In this document: one piece after another, positions 16,956 through 25,825 of the stretch | Layout of the letters: each line of letters starts with the position of its first letter | Numbering within the stretch: the first letter of the stretch is position 1 | Source: CAZHJK01 sp964533275 | GTDB taxonomy: Bacteria > Bacillota > Clostridia > Eubacteriales > Garciellaceae | Assembly (NCBI GenBank): GCA_964533275.1 | Contig: CAZHJK010000012.1 | Span: forward strand, 1 to 64,000 | Length of the DNA stretch: 64,000 nucleotides | Direction of reading: 5' to 3' | Program-made: the position numbers and the translations under genes | The notes under the pieces: model-generated | What the model was told of the DNA's origin: nothing | Databases searched by the model: none | What the model saw: only the letters and a program-made list of their open reading frames with translations

Positions 16956-18494
16956 CTAATTTCCTAATAGATGTGATGCAAATTTCCTCATTGATTCTGC
17001 TACTAGTTTCTTTACTTCTTCCTCTGAAACTCCCTTAGTATCCTTTATTTCACCATTGTTCTTTTCAACTACAATAGAAACACCATCAAATAGATTGGTC
17101 ATACGACCTAGGAAAAGACTTCCCTTTCCAATAATCATAGCCCTTTGAATTTCATTATTAAGAATAGCATCTCTAGCAAAGCCAACATAGGGAACGCCTG
17201 ATGGAATATGTCCTTGAGTAGGGGCCCATCCTGGTAGCCCATGCTTTTTAACAAATGTAGTTAGTTCTGCTCTTTGTAATTCACCTTTTTTGACTCCAAG
17301 GGCTGCAATCATCTTGTAATTTGAAGCTGGCACATCCCCTGCACCTGCAGGTTTAGTAATATCTGGATTTTGCATTTCTACAGAATATTTATCTATATCA
17401 ACAATTTTTAAATTACCTCTCTCTAAGGGTTCTGTAACTAATGAAGATATAACAGCCTGTGGTGATGAACCTGTTCCTACTGTATGCCTACCCACTAAGT
17501 CAGTTCTTAATACAGGACTTACTCCATCATTTTGGCTAACTAGTAATGCAAATCCTCCAAGTGCATCTTCCAGAATTGGCAAACCCTTTTTAACATGATC
17601 CTTACCATTCATCCCTAATTTTGCCGTGGCTCCCCCTCCTACTATTGCAACATTTTTATAAATACCCGATTGAACTAACGCAGAAGCTTGTATTAATGAA
17701 TGGGCTGGTCCAGCACAAAAACTTCTTGTGTCAGAGCCTGTTGCATTATTACATCCAGCAATTTCAGCAATAGCCTTAGCGAAATTTCCTCCACCTCTTT
17801 GGTTCATATCTCCACATGCCTCTTCTGAACATTCAATTACATAGTCGATAGAATCTGGGGCTAAAACATTTTTACTTATTAAATTTAGTAATGCTAAAGT
17901 ACCAGATGCTTTAGTCACTATATTTTCAAATAACACATGGGCATTTAAATTAATATCTACCTCATGAGCACGCTTTACGCATCCTACTAACTCATTGTTA
18001 TTATATATTGGTTCTGCGTGATGTACTTTCACTAAGTTTTCAATTTCAATAATGTCCAAACCTGCATTTATTTTAGCGACTAATTCATCCTTTATTAAAG
18101 GATGTTCCTTTAATTTTAACTTAACTTTTTCAGAAAATGAGCTTTCAAGTATTACAAGATCAAAGGAATCGTTTATTTTCATCATACCAATAAATTCATC
18201 CTGGGGCATTATTTCACCATATTTACCTTGTCTTGTTGCTCCTTCAACCTTTTTATCATACCAAGGCATTTCATATTTTTCTAAATCCTCAGGTGTAATA
18301 AAACCAATATATGTTTGATTTGGTGGATAACTTACAAAGTCTTGAAAACTACGCAGGTGTTTAGGAAGCTCCTTTAAATATTCTGAGTTTGGATTAAGAA
18401 TTCTTTCTGTAGTCTGAGTAGTGCCGTTATGAATTACCATATCTGGAGTATTTATTAATACATAACCTGCTCCTTTAATAATTGGATATACCAA
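16956..18494 (-). CDS. grdC: Glycine reductase complex component C, beta subunit GrdC
   Basis: GrdC is the larger subunit of protein C and resembles ketoacyl-ACP synthase III proteins. The 512-residue product begins VYPIIKGAGYVLINTPDMVIHNG, the usual GrdC opening. A thiolase-fold Cys-containing segment SDTRSFCAGPAHSLIQAS and an AIVGGGATAKLG loop are visible. I place the start at a TTG (18494), 8 nt after GGAGG; an in-frame TTG at 18509 would overlap that ribosome site. An intrinsic terminator lies between grdB and this gene, so its expression may be lower than that of the upstream genes. Confidence 0.92.
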   Translation of the reverse strand: MVYPIIKGAGYVLINTPDMVIHNGTTQTTERILNPNSEYLKELPKHLRSFQDFVSYPPNQTYIGFITPEDLEKYEMPWYDKKVEGATRQGKYGEIMPQDEFIGMMKINDSFDLVILESSFSEKVKLKLKEHPLIKDELVAKINAGLDIIEIENLVKVHHAEPIYNNNELVGCVKRAHEVDINLNAHVLFENIVTKASGTLALLNLISKNVLAPDSIDYVIECSEEACGDMNQRGGGNFAKAIAEIAGCNNATGSDTRSFCAGPAHSLIQASALVQSGIYKNVAIVGGGATAKLGMNGKDHVKKGLPILEDALGGFALLVSQNDGVSPVLRTDLVGRHTVGTGSSPQAVISSLVTEPLERGNLKIVDIDKYSVEMQNPDITKPAGAGDVPASNYKMIAALGVKKGELQRAELTTFVKKHGLPGWAPTQGHIPSGVPYVGFARDAILNNEIQRAMIIGKGSLFLGRMTNLFDGVSIVVEKNNGEIKDTKGVSEEEVKKLVAESMRKFASHLLGN

Positions 18495-18550
18495 ATATTT
18501 CACCTCCAAAGTTTATAGATATCTTTCTTTTATTAATTATAGTTATCTTT

Positions 18551-18577
18551 AAAAAAAGGTGATGTACGCACATCACC
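18551..18577 (-). terminator. Internal terminator between grdB and grdC
   Basis: GGTGATGT (18558-18565) pairs with ACATCACC (18570-18577) around a 4-nt loop, and on the minus strand it is followed by a run of seven T. It sits 14 nt after the grdB stop, inside the operon. No promoter is evident between it and grdC, so partial read-through is the simplest reading. Confidence 0.8.
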
Positions 18578-18590
18578 CTTTAAGATCGAA

Positions 18591-19901
18591 TTAATCCTCA
18601 AAAACTACTTGACCTTCAACTTCGGTTTCAAGTGCTTTCAAAGCCCTTTCTACAAGCTTCCTTCTTAATGCTTTTTCATCTTCCTTTTCCATATTTGGAT
18701 TCCCCAGTGGATGTGGTATAGCTATTGCTGGGAGAATTCTATTTGCACCTACTGTTAATGAAATAGGAACTACTGTGCACATATGAACTACTGGTATACC
18801 AATTCTCTCAATCTCTTTTACCATCGATGCACCGCATCGAGTACAGGTGCCTCAGGTAGAAGTTAGAATAACTGCACCTACTCCATCTTCAACTAATTCT
18901 TTAGATATTTTTTCAGCAAAAGCCTTTGCACTTGCAACTGCCGTTCCATTACCTACTGTTGTATAATAAAACTTATGAAGTTCTCCAATTTTTCCTTCTT
19001 TTTCAAGGTCTCTTAATACATCAATTGGTAATACCCTATCAGCATCATCATTAGCATAGGTGGGGTCATACCCTCCATGTGCAGTTTCATGGGTATCAGA
19101 AGTTAAATCCATAACCCCAGCGATATCGTATTTCCCATACTTTGAAGCATTTGAAGATTCTATGTGATCAGGATTTCCCTTTGGAACAATTCCACCAGAT
19201 GTAACTACTGCAACCTTAATCTTTGTTATATCCTTTATAGCAGGATTAGGATTTACCCTATCAAAAACTGGCATAGGAAATTCTGTTATAAATTCTTCAC
19301 CTTTTAATTTATTAACAAGCATTTCAACAGCTCTTTTTGAACCCCTTTTATCTGTAAAGGCATTCTTCCTAATACCTCTTGTAATATAACCCTCATCCTC
19401 AGGAGCTCCTATTTCTGCACCTTTAACTAATTTTAGAGCAAGTTTTGACATTATTTTAACTGCATCCCTCATACCAACTGCACTATCCTTTGTAGAGACA
19501 ATGTAAAGATTCTTTTTAAACATTTCAACCCCTGGGTTTTCAATATACATCCCAGTTAAAACAGGAATTTCTAATTCATTTTTAATGGCCTCTGCAATTG
19601 TTCCACAGGCAACACCATATCTACCTGCATTAAATGCTGGACCTGCAATAAATAAATCAGGGTTATATTTTTTAATCATTTCAATAACTTCTGCTTTAGC
19701 TTGTTCTAAGTTTTCATTAAAGTAAGAGTCTCCACAGATAATTGTAGCTACTATTTCAGCTTCATCTTTAAAGTTTTGATTAAAAGCCATTCCAGGGCCC
19801 ACTACACTTTCTCTTACCACTGGTTTATAATTTGCCTTTTCCTCACCACCAATACCAGCGAAAAATTGATTTATATAATGAACAACTCTAATTTTACTCA
19901 T
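18591..19901 (-). CDS. grdB: Glycine reductase component B gamma subunit GrdB (selenoprotein)
   Basis: GrdB is the substrate-specific selenoprotein that activates glycine and passes the carboxymethyl group to GrdA. Translation from ATG 19901 (GGGAGGGAAATT ribosome site) runs 349 codons to an in-frame UGA at 18852-18854, then continues 86 codons to the true stop. Reading UGA as selenocysteine gives 436 residues, the family length, and the expected UxxCxxC motif (Sec-GTCTRC at 350-356). A perfect hairpin with a GGU loop follows the UGA. A gene finder without Sec decoding would wrongly split this into two. It lies between grdA and the internal terminator. Confidence 0.96.
18824..18840 (-). promoter_or_regulatory. 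bSECIS-like hairpin of grdB
   Basis: On the minus strand, TCGATGC and GCATCGA (7 bp, perfect) close a GGU loop, beginning 12 nt after the UGA codon. Bacterial SelB-binding SECIS elements lie immediately 3' of UGA and show a short stem with a GGU-type apical loop, so position and loop both fit. Confidence 0.7.
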
Positions 19902-19931
19902 AATTTCCCTCCCTTCTCCCTATTTCTTTTA

Positions 19932-20408
19932 TTAATCATCAAATTTAGCAAATTCTTTTCTTATTGAGCTAACTTCATTTATAATATCATCCACATCAAG
20001 TACCATTTCCATCATGCCTATTTGTTCATCAAAAACATCCTCGTCAACTTCATTTTTAAATTCTGGTTCTACAACATGAAATACTCTAAGTCCTAACTGG
20101 ACTCCTGCTAATGGACCAGCAAATGTTGGGTCTCCGGCTGTAACTGTTTCAGCAGCTAAGCCTCCAGCTTCACCTTCAGCTGCGCCTAATAATACTATTA
20201 TATTTTCAGCACCATGCTTTTCAGTTAAATCCTTTACCCTTTGTTGATTTTCTAAGTCCATAGCACCTGCGGCAGTTCAGACAAAACACTCAGTTGAACT
20301 GAAAACAATCTCTGAATTGGTTGACTTTAAACACTCTTCGATTGCTTGAGCAGGGATACCATCTCTATCGCCTATTATGATAATTTTTTTATCATCAAAT
20401 AAACTCAT
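19932..20408 (-). CDS. grdA: Glycine/sarcosine/betaine reductase selenoprotein A
   Basis: GrdA is the small selenoprotein that carries the Se-carboxymethyl group from protein B to protein C and is re-reduced by the thioredoxin system. From ATG 20408 (AAGGGGTAAATATTA ribosome site) the frame contains TGA at codon 44 (20277-20279). Decoded as selenocysteine it gives the conserved [13 protein letters not shown] motif and a 158-residue protein, exactly the family pattern. The remainder (KVIxGDRDG-like start [14 protein letters not shown], and [19 protein letters not shown]) also fits. Downstream of the UGA only a weak hairpin with an AGGU loop is seen. Order E-A-B is the usual one. Confidence 0.97.
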
Positions 20409-20439
20409 TAATATTTACCCCTTTCGTTTAATTTTTTTC

Positions 20440-21726
20440 CTAAAATTCTTTTGCAGTTATTTTATTAAAGCCTAATTCATTTGTTGCTCCAGTTATAGCT
20501 TGTAACTCAACAACAATAGAACCATCTTCCCTTAAGCTTCCATCAAATCCACCAGCTATAATATCTATTGGTTCAATATATCCAATAACCTTATCGAGTT
20601 TTGGCAATTCTATTATTTCATTGGCATTTCCACCTGTTACAACAGCATTAGCTAGTAAATCTGCATCTGCAAGGGATTGAGATGCCCCATCTCTTCCTGC
20701 ATACTCATCTGTCACTAGAACGGTTTTGATACCTTTTTGTTCGATTTTTTTACAATTCATAATTAAATCAGTATCTGGATTACCAAAACCTTCTTGTGAA
20801 ATGATAACTCCATCTACTCCAAGAAATTCTGATAACTTAGCTGTCCAATCTGAAGATCTTTCCTTATCTGCTAAATAAACATTTTCATTTGTGATGATCA
20901 TACCAACAAAATTTAAATCTATTCCATTTCTTTCAAACAAATCATGAATAATTGGATTGTTTAGATGATGATAGGTAGTATTTTTATCACAAGCAGATAC
21001 ACAATTCCCACTTATAATAGCTCCATCCATAATCTCTGTTGGATTAATAAAAGTAGATAATGTTTGCTTTGCATCAACTCCATATACATATGAGTCATGC
21101 ATTAACCCTTGACTTTGTAACATTAATACATAAGCAACCTTTGGAAGATTTGGATATTTTTCAATACTCTTAATTAAAGGTAAAGTCTCATAGGTTTCAA
21201 TCTCATCTGGTTTTATATTTTTACCGGCATTACCTAGATATGCAGCTGCTTTTAATCCAGCTAATCTTAATGCCTTTTCACTTGCATGTTTATCTAAGCC
21301 TTCTTTTGTATTGCATACCAAAACAACATTGTTCAATTTCGAAAATGGTGTATAATCCGCTCCTGGTCCTTTCATGTCGATGATTCCTTCTTGGAATGCA
21401 ACTACCTTTCCTGTTGTTACAACTGCAGCGCCTTTTAAAACATTAGTTTTACCCGTTCCCACTGTCTCCACCTTGGATAAAACACCGGGGAAAATTCCAC
21501 CAGCTCCATCAATTTTTACCCGAGGCTCTACTACATCCTTAACTGGAGTAATTCTCACACTTTCACCTGGTCTAGCTAACTCTACATCTACACTTATTAA
21601 GTTTTCATCCTCACTTATTTGCGCAATAAGCTCTTCCTTATTCACATATAGAGTTTTATTTTCCACCTTTGTTTCACTTCCAAATTGTATGTCCTTAATA
21701 AAAATATTGCCTAATTCTAGACGCAT
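20440..21726 (-). CDS. grdE: Glycine reductase component B alpha/beta proprotein GrdE
   Basis: GrdE is made as a proprotein and cleaved at an internal Cys into the two non-selenium subunits of protein B; known members form a carbonyl group from that Cys that binds the glycine amino group. The 428-residue product has the cleavage motif GNCVSACD with Cys242 (and Cys246) close to the expected position. The start MRLELGNIFIKDIQFG is typical. I use ATG 21726, 8 nt after GAGGAGG; the GTG at 21735 overlaps the ribosome site. It is separated from trxA by about 95 bp that hold two small hairpins. Confidence 0.94.
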   Translation of the reverse strand: MRLELGNIFIKDIQFGSETKVENKTLYVNKEELIAQISEDENLISVDVELARPGESVRITPVKDVVEPRVKIDGAGGIFPGVLSKVETVGTGKTNVLKGAAVVTTGKVVAFQEGIIDMKGPGADYTPFSKLNNVVLVCNTKEGLDKHASEKALRLAGLKAAAYLGNAGKNIKPDEIETYETLPLIKSIEKYPNLPKVAYVLMLQSQGLMHDSYVYGVDAKQTLSTFINPTEIMDGAIISGNCVSACDKNTTYHHLNNPIIHDLFERNGIDLNFVGMIITNENVYLADKERSSDWTAKLSEFLGVDGVIISQEGFGNPDTDLIMNCKKIEQKGIKTVLVTDEYAGRDGASQSLADADLLANAVVTGGNANEIIELPKLDKVIGYIEPIDIIAGGFDGSLREDGSIVVELQAITGATNELGFNKITAKEF

Positions 21727-21750
21727 CCAATTCACCTCCTCTTTAAATTT

Positions 21751-21803
21751 ATATCTTTATAAGATATATATATTGCAACTCTTGACGATTATTATAAATC
21801 GCC
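21751..21803 (-). other. Two small hairpins in the trxA-grdE intergenic mRNA
   Basis: ATATCTT/AAGATAT (21751-21757 with 21761-21767) and GACGATT/AATCGCC (21784-21790 with 21797-21803, one G-U). Neither is followed by a U run, so they look like mRNA stability or processing elements rather than terminators. Confidence 0.35.
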
Positions 21804-21822
21804 TAGATATATTGCCTTTTAT

Positions 21823-22143
21823 TTAAATATACTTTTTAATCATAGCTTCAATATTTACTGGTGTTGCATCGTCTTTTATCAATTCCTCGATCTTTTCACC
21901 ATCTTTATAAATAGCTACTACTGGTACCCCCATTACTTTTTGTGATATACATAATCTTCTAGCTTTAGAAGTATCTAGCTTAGTAAATTTAAGTTTATCA
22001 CCATACTTTTCTGAAAAATCCATTATATGTGGAAGTAATGCTTTACAAGGTTCACAAGTTGCTCCCCCAAAATCTACTAATACATATCCTTCAGCCTTTA
22101 AAACCTCATTTTCAAAAGTGTTTTTGTCGAGTTCTAACATCAT
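21823..22143 (-). CDS. trxA: Thioredoxin of the glycine reductase operon
   Basis: A 106-residue thioredoxin that reduces the selenide-sulfide formed on GrdA in each turnover. The active site is ATCEPCKAL with Cys30 and Cys33 (CEPC), not the classical WCGPC; the Trp before the first Cys is replaced by Thr. Unusual active sites are known for thioredoxins of glycine reductase operons. A third Cys is in ARRLCISQ. The cis-Pro loop (MGVPVVAIY) is kept. ATG at 22143 (a second ATG follows) is preceded by GGGAGGGTAT. It lies 14 bp after trxB and is clearly cotranscribed. Confidence 0.93.
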   Translation of the reverse strand: MMLELDKNTFENEVLKAEGYVLVDFGGATCEPCKALLPHIMDFSEKYGDKLKFTKLDTSKARRLCISQKVMGVPVVAIYKDGEKIEELIKDDATPVNIEAMIKKYI

Positions 22144-22157
22144 ATACCCTCCCTTTT

Positions 22158-23102
22158 TTATAAAAAATTTACATCTTGAATATATTTTTCTGCCTGTACA
22201 GCTGCTATTGCCCCATCTGCTGCAGCTGTTATTACCTGTTTTAATGGAGATACTCTACAGTCTCCAGCTGCAAACACACCAGGTATATTTGTTTCCATTG
22301 TAACTTTGGTTTTAATATAGCCCCCTTCCATTTCTAGCTTGTCTTCAAATAATTCTGTTATAGGATCAGAACCAATAAATACAAATATGCCAAATAAGCC
22401 ATCATCTTCATCTGCAAAAATCTCAGTTTCTTCCCCTGTATCCCTATTCATTAATACCATGGATTCCACTATTCCATCACCTTTAACTTCTTTAACTACC
22501 GAACTCCATATAAAATGAATCTTTTCATTTGCAAATGCCTTCTCCCTTAATGACTTTGCAGCTCTTAATTCATCTCTTCTATGTATAATAGTAACTTTTC
22601 TTGCAAACTTTGTTAAATACATTGCTTCTTCTACAGCTGAATCTCCCCCACCCACTACATAAACTTCAAGATCTGTAAAAAAGTCAGCATCGCAGGTTGC
22701 ACAATAAGATATACCTCTTCCTATAAGCTCTCTCTCACCTGGACAACCTATTGGCCTTGACTTAGTACCTGTGCAAACGATTACACTTTTTGCATTATAC
22801 TGCCCTTTTCTTCCTTTTATAAGCTTAATCTTATTCTTTAAATTTACTTCTACTACTTCATCGATTACCCTTACAGCTCCAAAAGCATCAGCTTGTTCAA
22901 CCATTCTTGCAATTAATGTTGGACCTGTAGCATTTTCAATTGAACCTGGATAATTTGCTACTTCATCTGTAATAGCAATTTGTCCTCCTGCTTTTTCTCT
23001 TTCAAGAATTAAAGTTTTCATTTTTGCTCTCGCTGCATATAATCCTGCTGCTAATCCTGCTGGACCTGAACCGATTATAACAACATCATAGGTACTATCC
23101 AT
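22158..23102 (-). CDS. trxB: Thioredoxin reductase
   Basis: NADPH-dependent flavoprotein that reduces the operon's thioredoxin. The 314-residue product shows the FAD motif IIGSGPAGLAAG at the start, the redox-active pair in SYCATCDADFF (about Cys134 and Cys137), the NADPH loop GGGDSAVEEA, and a C-terminal GVFAAGDCR FAD motif. Start chosen at ATG 23102, 8 nt after AAAGGAG; a GTG 9 nt earlier overlaps the ribosome site. Second gene of the operon, after grdX. Confidence 0.95.
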   Translation of the reverse strand: MDSTYDVVIIGSGPAGLAAGLYAARAKMKTLILEREKAGGQIAITDEVANYPGSIENATGPTLIARMVEQADAFGAVRVIDEVVEVNLKNKIKLIKGRKGQYNAKSVIVCTGTKSRPIGCPGERELIGRGISYCATCDADFFTDLEVYVVGGGDSAVEEAMYLTKFARKVTIIHRRDELRAAKSLREKAFANEKIHFIWSSVVKEVKGDGIVESMVLMNRDTGEETEIFADEDDGLFGIFVFIGSDPITELFEDKLEMEGGYIKTKVTMETNIPGVFAAGDCRVSPLKQVITAAADGAIAAVQAEKYIQDVNFL

Positions 23103-23159
23103 TGTTATCACTCCTTTATGTTAAAATAATAATACATAATATTATTCTCTTTTTTGCAA

Positions 23160-23534
23160 CTAAATCAAATTAAGAACATTTTCAATTAAATCAAAATCAA
23201 CAATTTGAAAATCTTCTAATTTTCTTTCATCCCAATTTGAAATAACTTTATCTCTTAGGAACTTCTGTGTTGTCTGTATACTATTTTCTATTATCATTAG
23301 TGAATTAATGTCTAGATTGGAACTGTTTTCTGTGATTAAAATAGTTTTATATGGGGTCTCGTTCGGCTTTAAGCTGCTTGATAGGGGATGGGTTAGAAGT
23401 TTATGACCTTGATGTATTTTATCTCTAGTTATTTCAAGAATTTTAATATAATGATTATCATGGAAGCTAACCTTATACTTTTTTGAGTAAGATTTATAAA
23501 TTAAAGGATTATTAGTAATAAAGATTATATTCAA
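23160..23534 (-). CDS. grdX: GrdX protein
   Basis: GrdX is the conserved first gene of many glycine reductase operons; its function is unknown. The 124-residue product shows the family pattern: ITNNPLIYKSY near the start and KLLTHPLSSSLKPNETPYKTI in the centre. The start is a TTG at 23534, about 8 nt after AAGGAG. It lies directly behind the glycine riboswitch terminator, so it is the first gene released when glycine is plentiful. No catalytic motif can be assigned. Confidence 0.9.
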   Translation of the reverse strand: MNIIFITNNPLIYKSYSKKYKVSFHDNHYIKILEITRDKIHQGHKLLTHPLSSSLKPNETPYKTILITENSSNLDINSLMIIENSIQTTQKFLRDKVISNWDERKLEDFQIVDFDLIENVLNLI

Positions 23535-23553
23535 TCACTTCACTCCTTATATA

Positions 23554-23610
23554 CAAAAATAAAAAACAGAATAGAGAATAAACATGATGTCCCATGTATC
23601 CCTACTCTGT
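23554..23610 (-). terminator. Riboswitch-controlled terminator upstream of grdX
   Basis: ACAGAGTAG (minus strand, from 23602-23610) pairs with CTATTCTGT (23566-23574, one G-U), with a further CATG/CATG helix inside. The run TTTTTTATTTTT follows. The 5' arm overlaps the end of the second glycine aptamer, so glycine binding can prevent terminator formation. Confidence 0.85.
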
Positions 23611-23775
23611 CTTGAACCTGAGAGATTCCCCTTGTTTACAAGAGTTGCTCCTTCGGTGCTTTTCGCTTTCCAGAGTGCTGTCAAAATACGGTCCCTTTTG
23701 CCTGAGAGTTTCATTGCTTGTTGGGATACAAACAACTTTCACCTTCGGCGTCAATTAGTTTGACTCTCCCGCATT
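23603..23775 (-). promoter_or_regulatory. Tandem glycine riboswitch (two aptamers)
   Basis: On the minus strand the region reads as two consecutive gcvT-type aptamers. The first opens with GCGGGAGAGTC, has CGCCGAAGG and closes with AAACTCTCAGGCAAAAGG. The second has GACAGCACTCTGGAAAG, GCACCGAAGGAGCAACT and closes with AATCTCTCAGGTTCAAGACA. These are the conserved glycine-binding strings. It lies between a strong promoter and a terminator ahead of grdX. Most known glycine switches turn genes on with glycine, and the overlap of aptamer 2 with the terminator arm fits that here. The 189-base open frame through it is spurious. Confidence 0.95.
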
Positions 23776-23824
23776 TTTCGACCAGCCAAATATTTTGTTA
23801 AATTTAAATCATACTCTTAGCTTC

Positions 23825-23853
23825 ATTATAGTATATAATATTTTAATTATCAA
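23825..23853 (-). promoter_or_regulatory. SigA promoter of the grd operon
   Basis: TTGATA (23848-23853), exactly 17 nt, TATAAT (23825-23830). Transcription would begin near 23818, about 45 nt before the riboswitch. Confidence 0.8.
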
Positions 23854-23900
23854 TACTAATTATAGAATTTATCAAAATTTTCCAATGGAATTCCAATGGA

Positions 23901-25811
23901 TTAATGTTGTAATACCCTAATATCGCCTTTTCTCTTTGTTATTTTTTTCTGATCAAAGTTTTCTAACAATGCTATTGCAAATCTTCTACTTGTTCCTAAT
24001 AGGTCTCTAAAGTTAGCTACATTTATCTCCTGGTGACTTTCAAAGTACTCATATAACATTTTTATGATATTATTATAACTACTTTCATGAAAATAAATTT
24101 CTTCATTTATTTTTATTATTTTACCCCACCCTACAAGTGCTTCAAAGACTTGACTATATTCTTTTATATCCTTACCACCTTTTTGTACAATCTCTTCAAA
24201 TCTTGGAGGATTAAAATTACCCTTTATAAATTCATCTTCTATTAATTGTGCTATACTCTTTTGTTTCTCAGTTAATAAAATTGTAAAATTACCAAGGGCA
24301 ATTGTTTCTTCATTAATTTTAATGATTCCAGTGCCTTCAATATACCTTAGTAATTCCTCTACAATTTTAATTTTAATTTTCCCAAAAAATCTACTTCTGA
24401 TCTCTTCTTTAGAAGCACCAGGTTTCAATGGGTAATTTTTATGAAAACACTCTAAATATGATTTCATTTTATCTATAATATTATTGATTAAGTCAACATG
24501 AATTAGATATACTTCCCCACCTATTATAAATTTGTTTATTGATTTTTCCTCTATTAATAAATTATAGTTTTTTTCTATATCTCCAATGGAAATTCCAGTT
24601 TTTTTATTTATTTCTCCTATAGTCATAAAATCTATACTATGAACCTTTAAAAAATGCAATAAAATATCCTTAGGATTTCCTTCTTCTATTAGCTTTAATT
24701 CTTTTAATACTTCATCTTTATATCTTTTTCTTTTAGGAGGATTTGCATCTAAAACTATTGCTCCACCTATAGTTACCATAGGTGAATAAAATCGGATAAT
24801 AATATTATCCATAATCTTAGCCATACTTTTTTCTTCCAATCGTAATTGTGCATATCCTTGCTCACCTGGTAGCAATTCCTCTTGATCTAGAAGTACTATG
24901 CGAGCTAGTATTTCACTTGTACCATGATAAATATGTACCCTCTCTCTATTTCTAATAGAAAAAGGAGAGTCAGATAAAACCGTAATTTTACAATCCAGCA
25001 TCATAGTGGGTTGCAAAGAATTTACAGCAGCAAGGACATCTCCTCTAGATAATTGTTGTTTTTTTAAATTACTAATGTTTACAGCTACTCGCTGACCAGC
25101 CTCAGCTTTATCTACCTTAACATCGTGCACCTGTAAACTTCTTACTTTAGCTTCAATACCATGAGGATAAATCATTATAGTATCCTCATCATTAAGAGTA
25201 CCCTCTACTAAAGTTCCTGTAACCACAGTCCCAAATCCTGTAATAGTAAACACTCTATCTATTGGAAGTCTAAAAGGCTTTGTATTATCTCTATTTTCCA
25301 CTTCAATTGTGAGCTTATCTATATATTTAATTAGTTCATCAATACCTAACTTCTTAGTAGAAGAAACAGGTATTATGGGTGCATTATATAAAAATGTATC
25401 GGATATAGTCTCCCTTATCTCTTCTGCAACCATTTCTAGCCATTCCTCATCCACCATATCGCATTTTGTTAAAGCAATAATTCCTGTTTTTACCTTAAGA
25501 AGATTCAATATATTTAAATGTTCCTGAGTTTGAGGCATTATGCCTTCATCAGCTGCGATTACCAATATTACTAAATCTATTCCTCCAATTCCAGCAAGCA
25601 TATTTTTAATAAATTTTTCATGTCCTGGCACATCGACAATCCCTGCTCTCCTACCACTAGGAAGATCAAAGTATGTGAATCCTAATTCTATAGAAATTCC
25701 TCTTTCTTTCTCTTCCATTAAACGATCTGTTTCTCTGCCTGTCATTGCTTTTATCAATGTTGTTTTACCATGATCAATATGTCCTGCTGTTCCAATAATT
25801 ATATTTTGCAT
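23901..25811 (-). CDS. selB: Selenocysteine-specific elongation factor SelB
   Basis: SelB is the EF-Tu-like GTPase that brings Sec-tRNA-Sec to the ribosome at UGA codons next to a SECIS hairpin. The 636-residue product has the G domain at the start ([29 protein letters not shown]), EF-Tu-like domains 2 and 3 (about 175-350), and a C-terminal third with winged-helix repeats (from about 375) that binds the SECIS. Of two adjacent ATGs I prefer 25811, better spaced from TAGGAGG. It is last in selD-selA-selB, with 14 bp to selA, and ends about 50 bp before the grd promoter. Confidence 0.95.
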   Translation of the reverse strand: MQNIIIGTAGHIDHGKTTLIKAMTGRETDRLMEEKERGISIELGFTYFDLPSGRRAGIVDVPGHEKFIKNMLAGIGGIDLVILVIAADEGIMPQTQEHLNILNLLKVKTGIIALTKCDMVDEEWLEMVAEEIRETISDTFLYNAPIIPVSSTKKLGIDELIKYIDKLTIEVENRDNTKPFRLPIDRVFTITGFGTVVTGTLVEGTLNDEDTIMIYPHGIEAKVRSLQVHDVKVDKAEAGQRVAVNISNLKKQQLSRGDVLAAVNSLQPTMMLDCKITVLSDSPFSIRNRERVHIYHGTSEILARIVLLDQEELLPGEQGYAQLRLEEKSMAKIMDNIIIRFYSPMVTIGGAIVLDANPPKRKRYKDEVLKELKLIEEGNPKDILLHFLKVHSIDFMTIGEINKKTGISIGDIEKNYNLLIEEKSINKFIIGGEVYLIHVDLINNIIDKMKSYLECFHKNYPLKPGASKEEIRSRFFGKIKIKIVEELLRYIEGTGIIKINEETIALGNFTILLTEKQKSIAQLIEDEFIKGNFNPPRFEEIVQKGGKDIKEYSQVFEALVGWGKIIKINEEIYFHESSYNNIIKMLYEYFESHQEINVANFRDLLGTSRRFAIALLENFDQKKITKRKGDIRVLQH

Positions 25812-25825
25812 CATTAACCTCCTAA

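Noticed and set aside
18591..19901. Two separate genes or a nonsense-mutated pseudogene at grdB
   Set aside because: The in-frame TGA sits exactly at the Sec position of the UxxCxxC motif, a SECIS-like hairpin follows, and the combined length matches the family.
23547..23735. A 62-codon open frame on the minus strand
   Set aside because: It lies entirely across the glycine riboswitch aptamers and terminator; the conserved aptamer strings explain the sequence and there is no credible ribosome site.
23881..23905. Direct repeat CCAATGGAATT at the end of selB as a terminator or attachment site
   Set aside because: It is a short tandem-like repeat without a stable stem or U tract, and no mobile gene is nearby.
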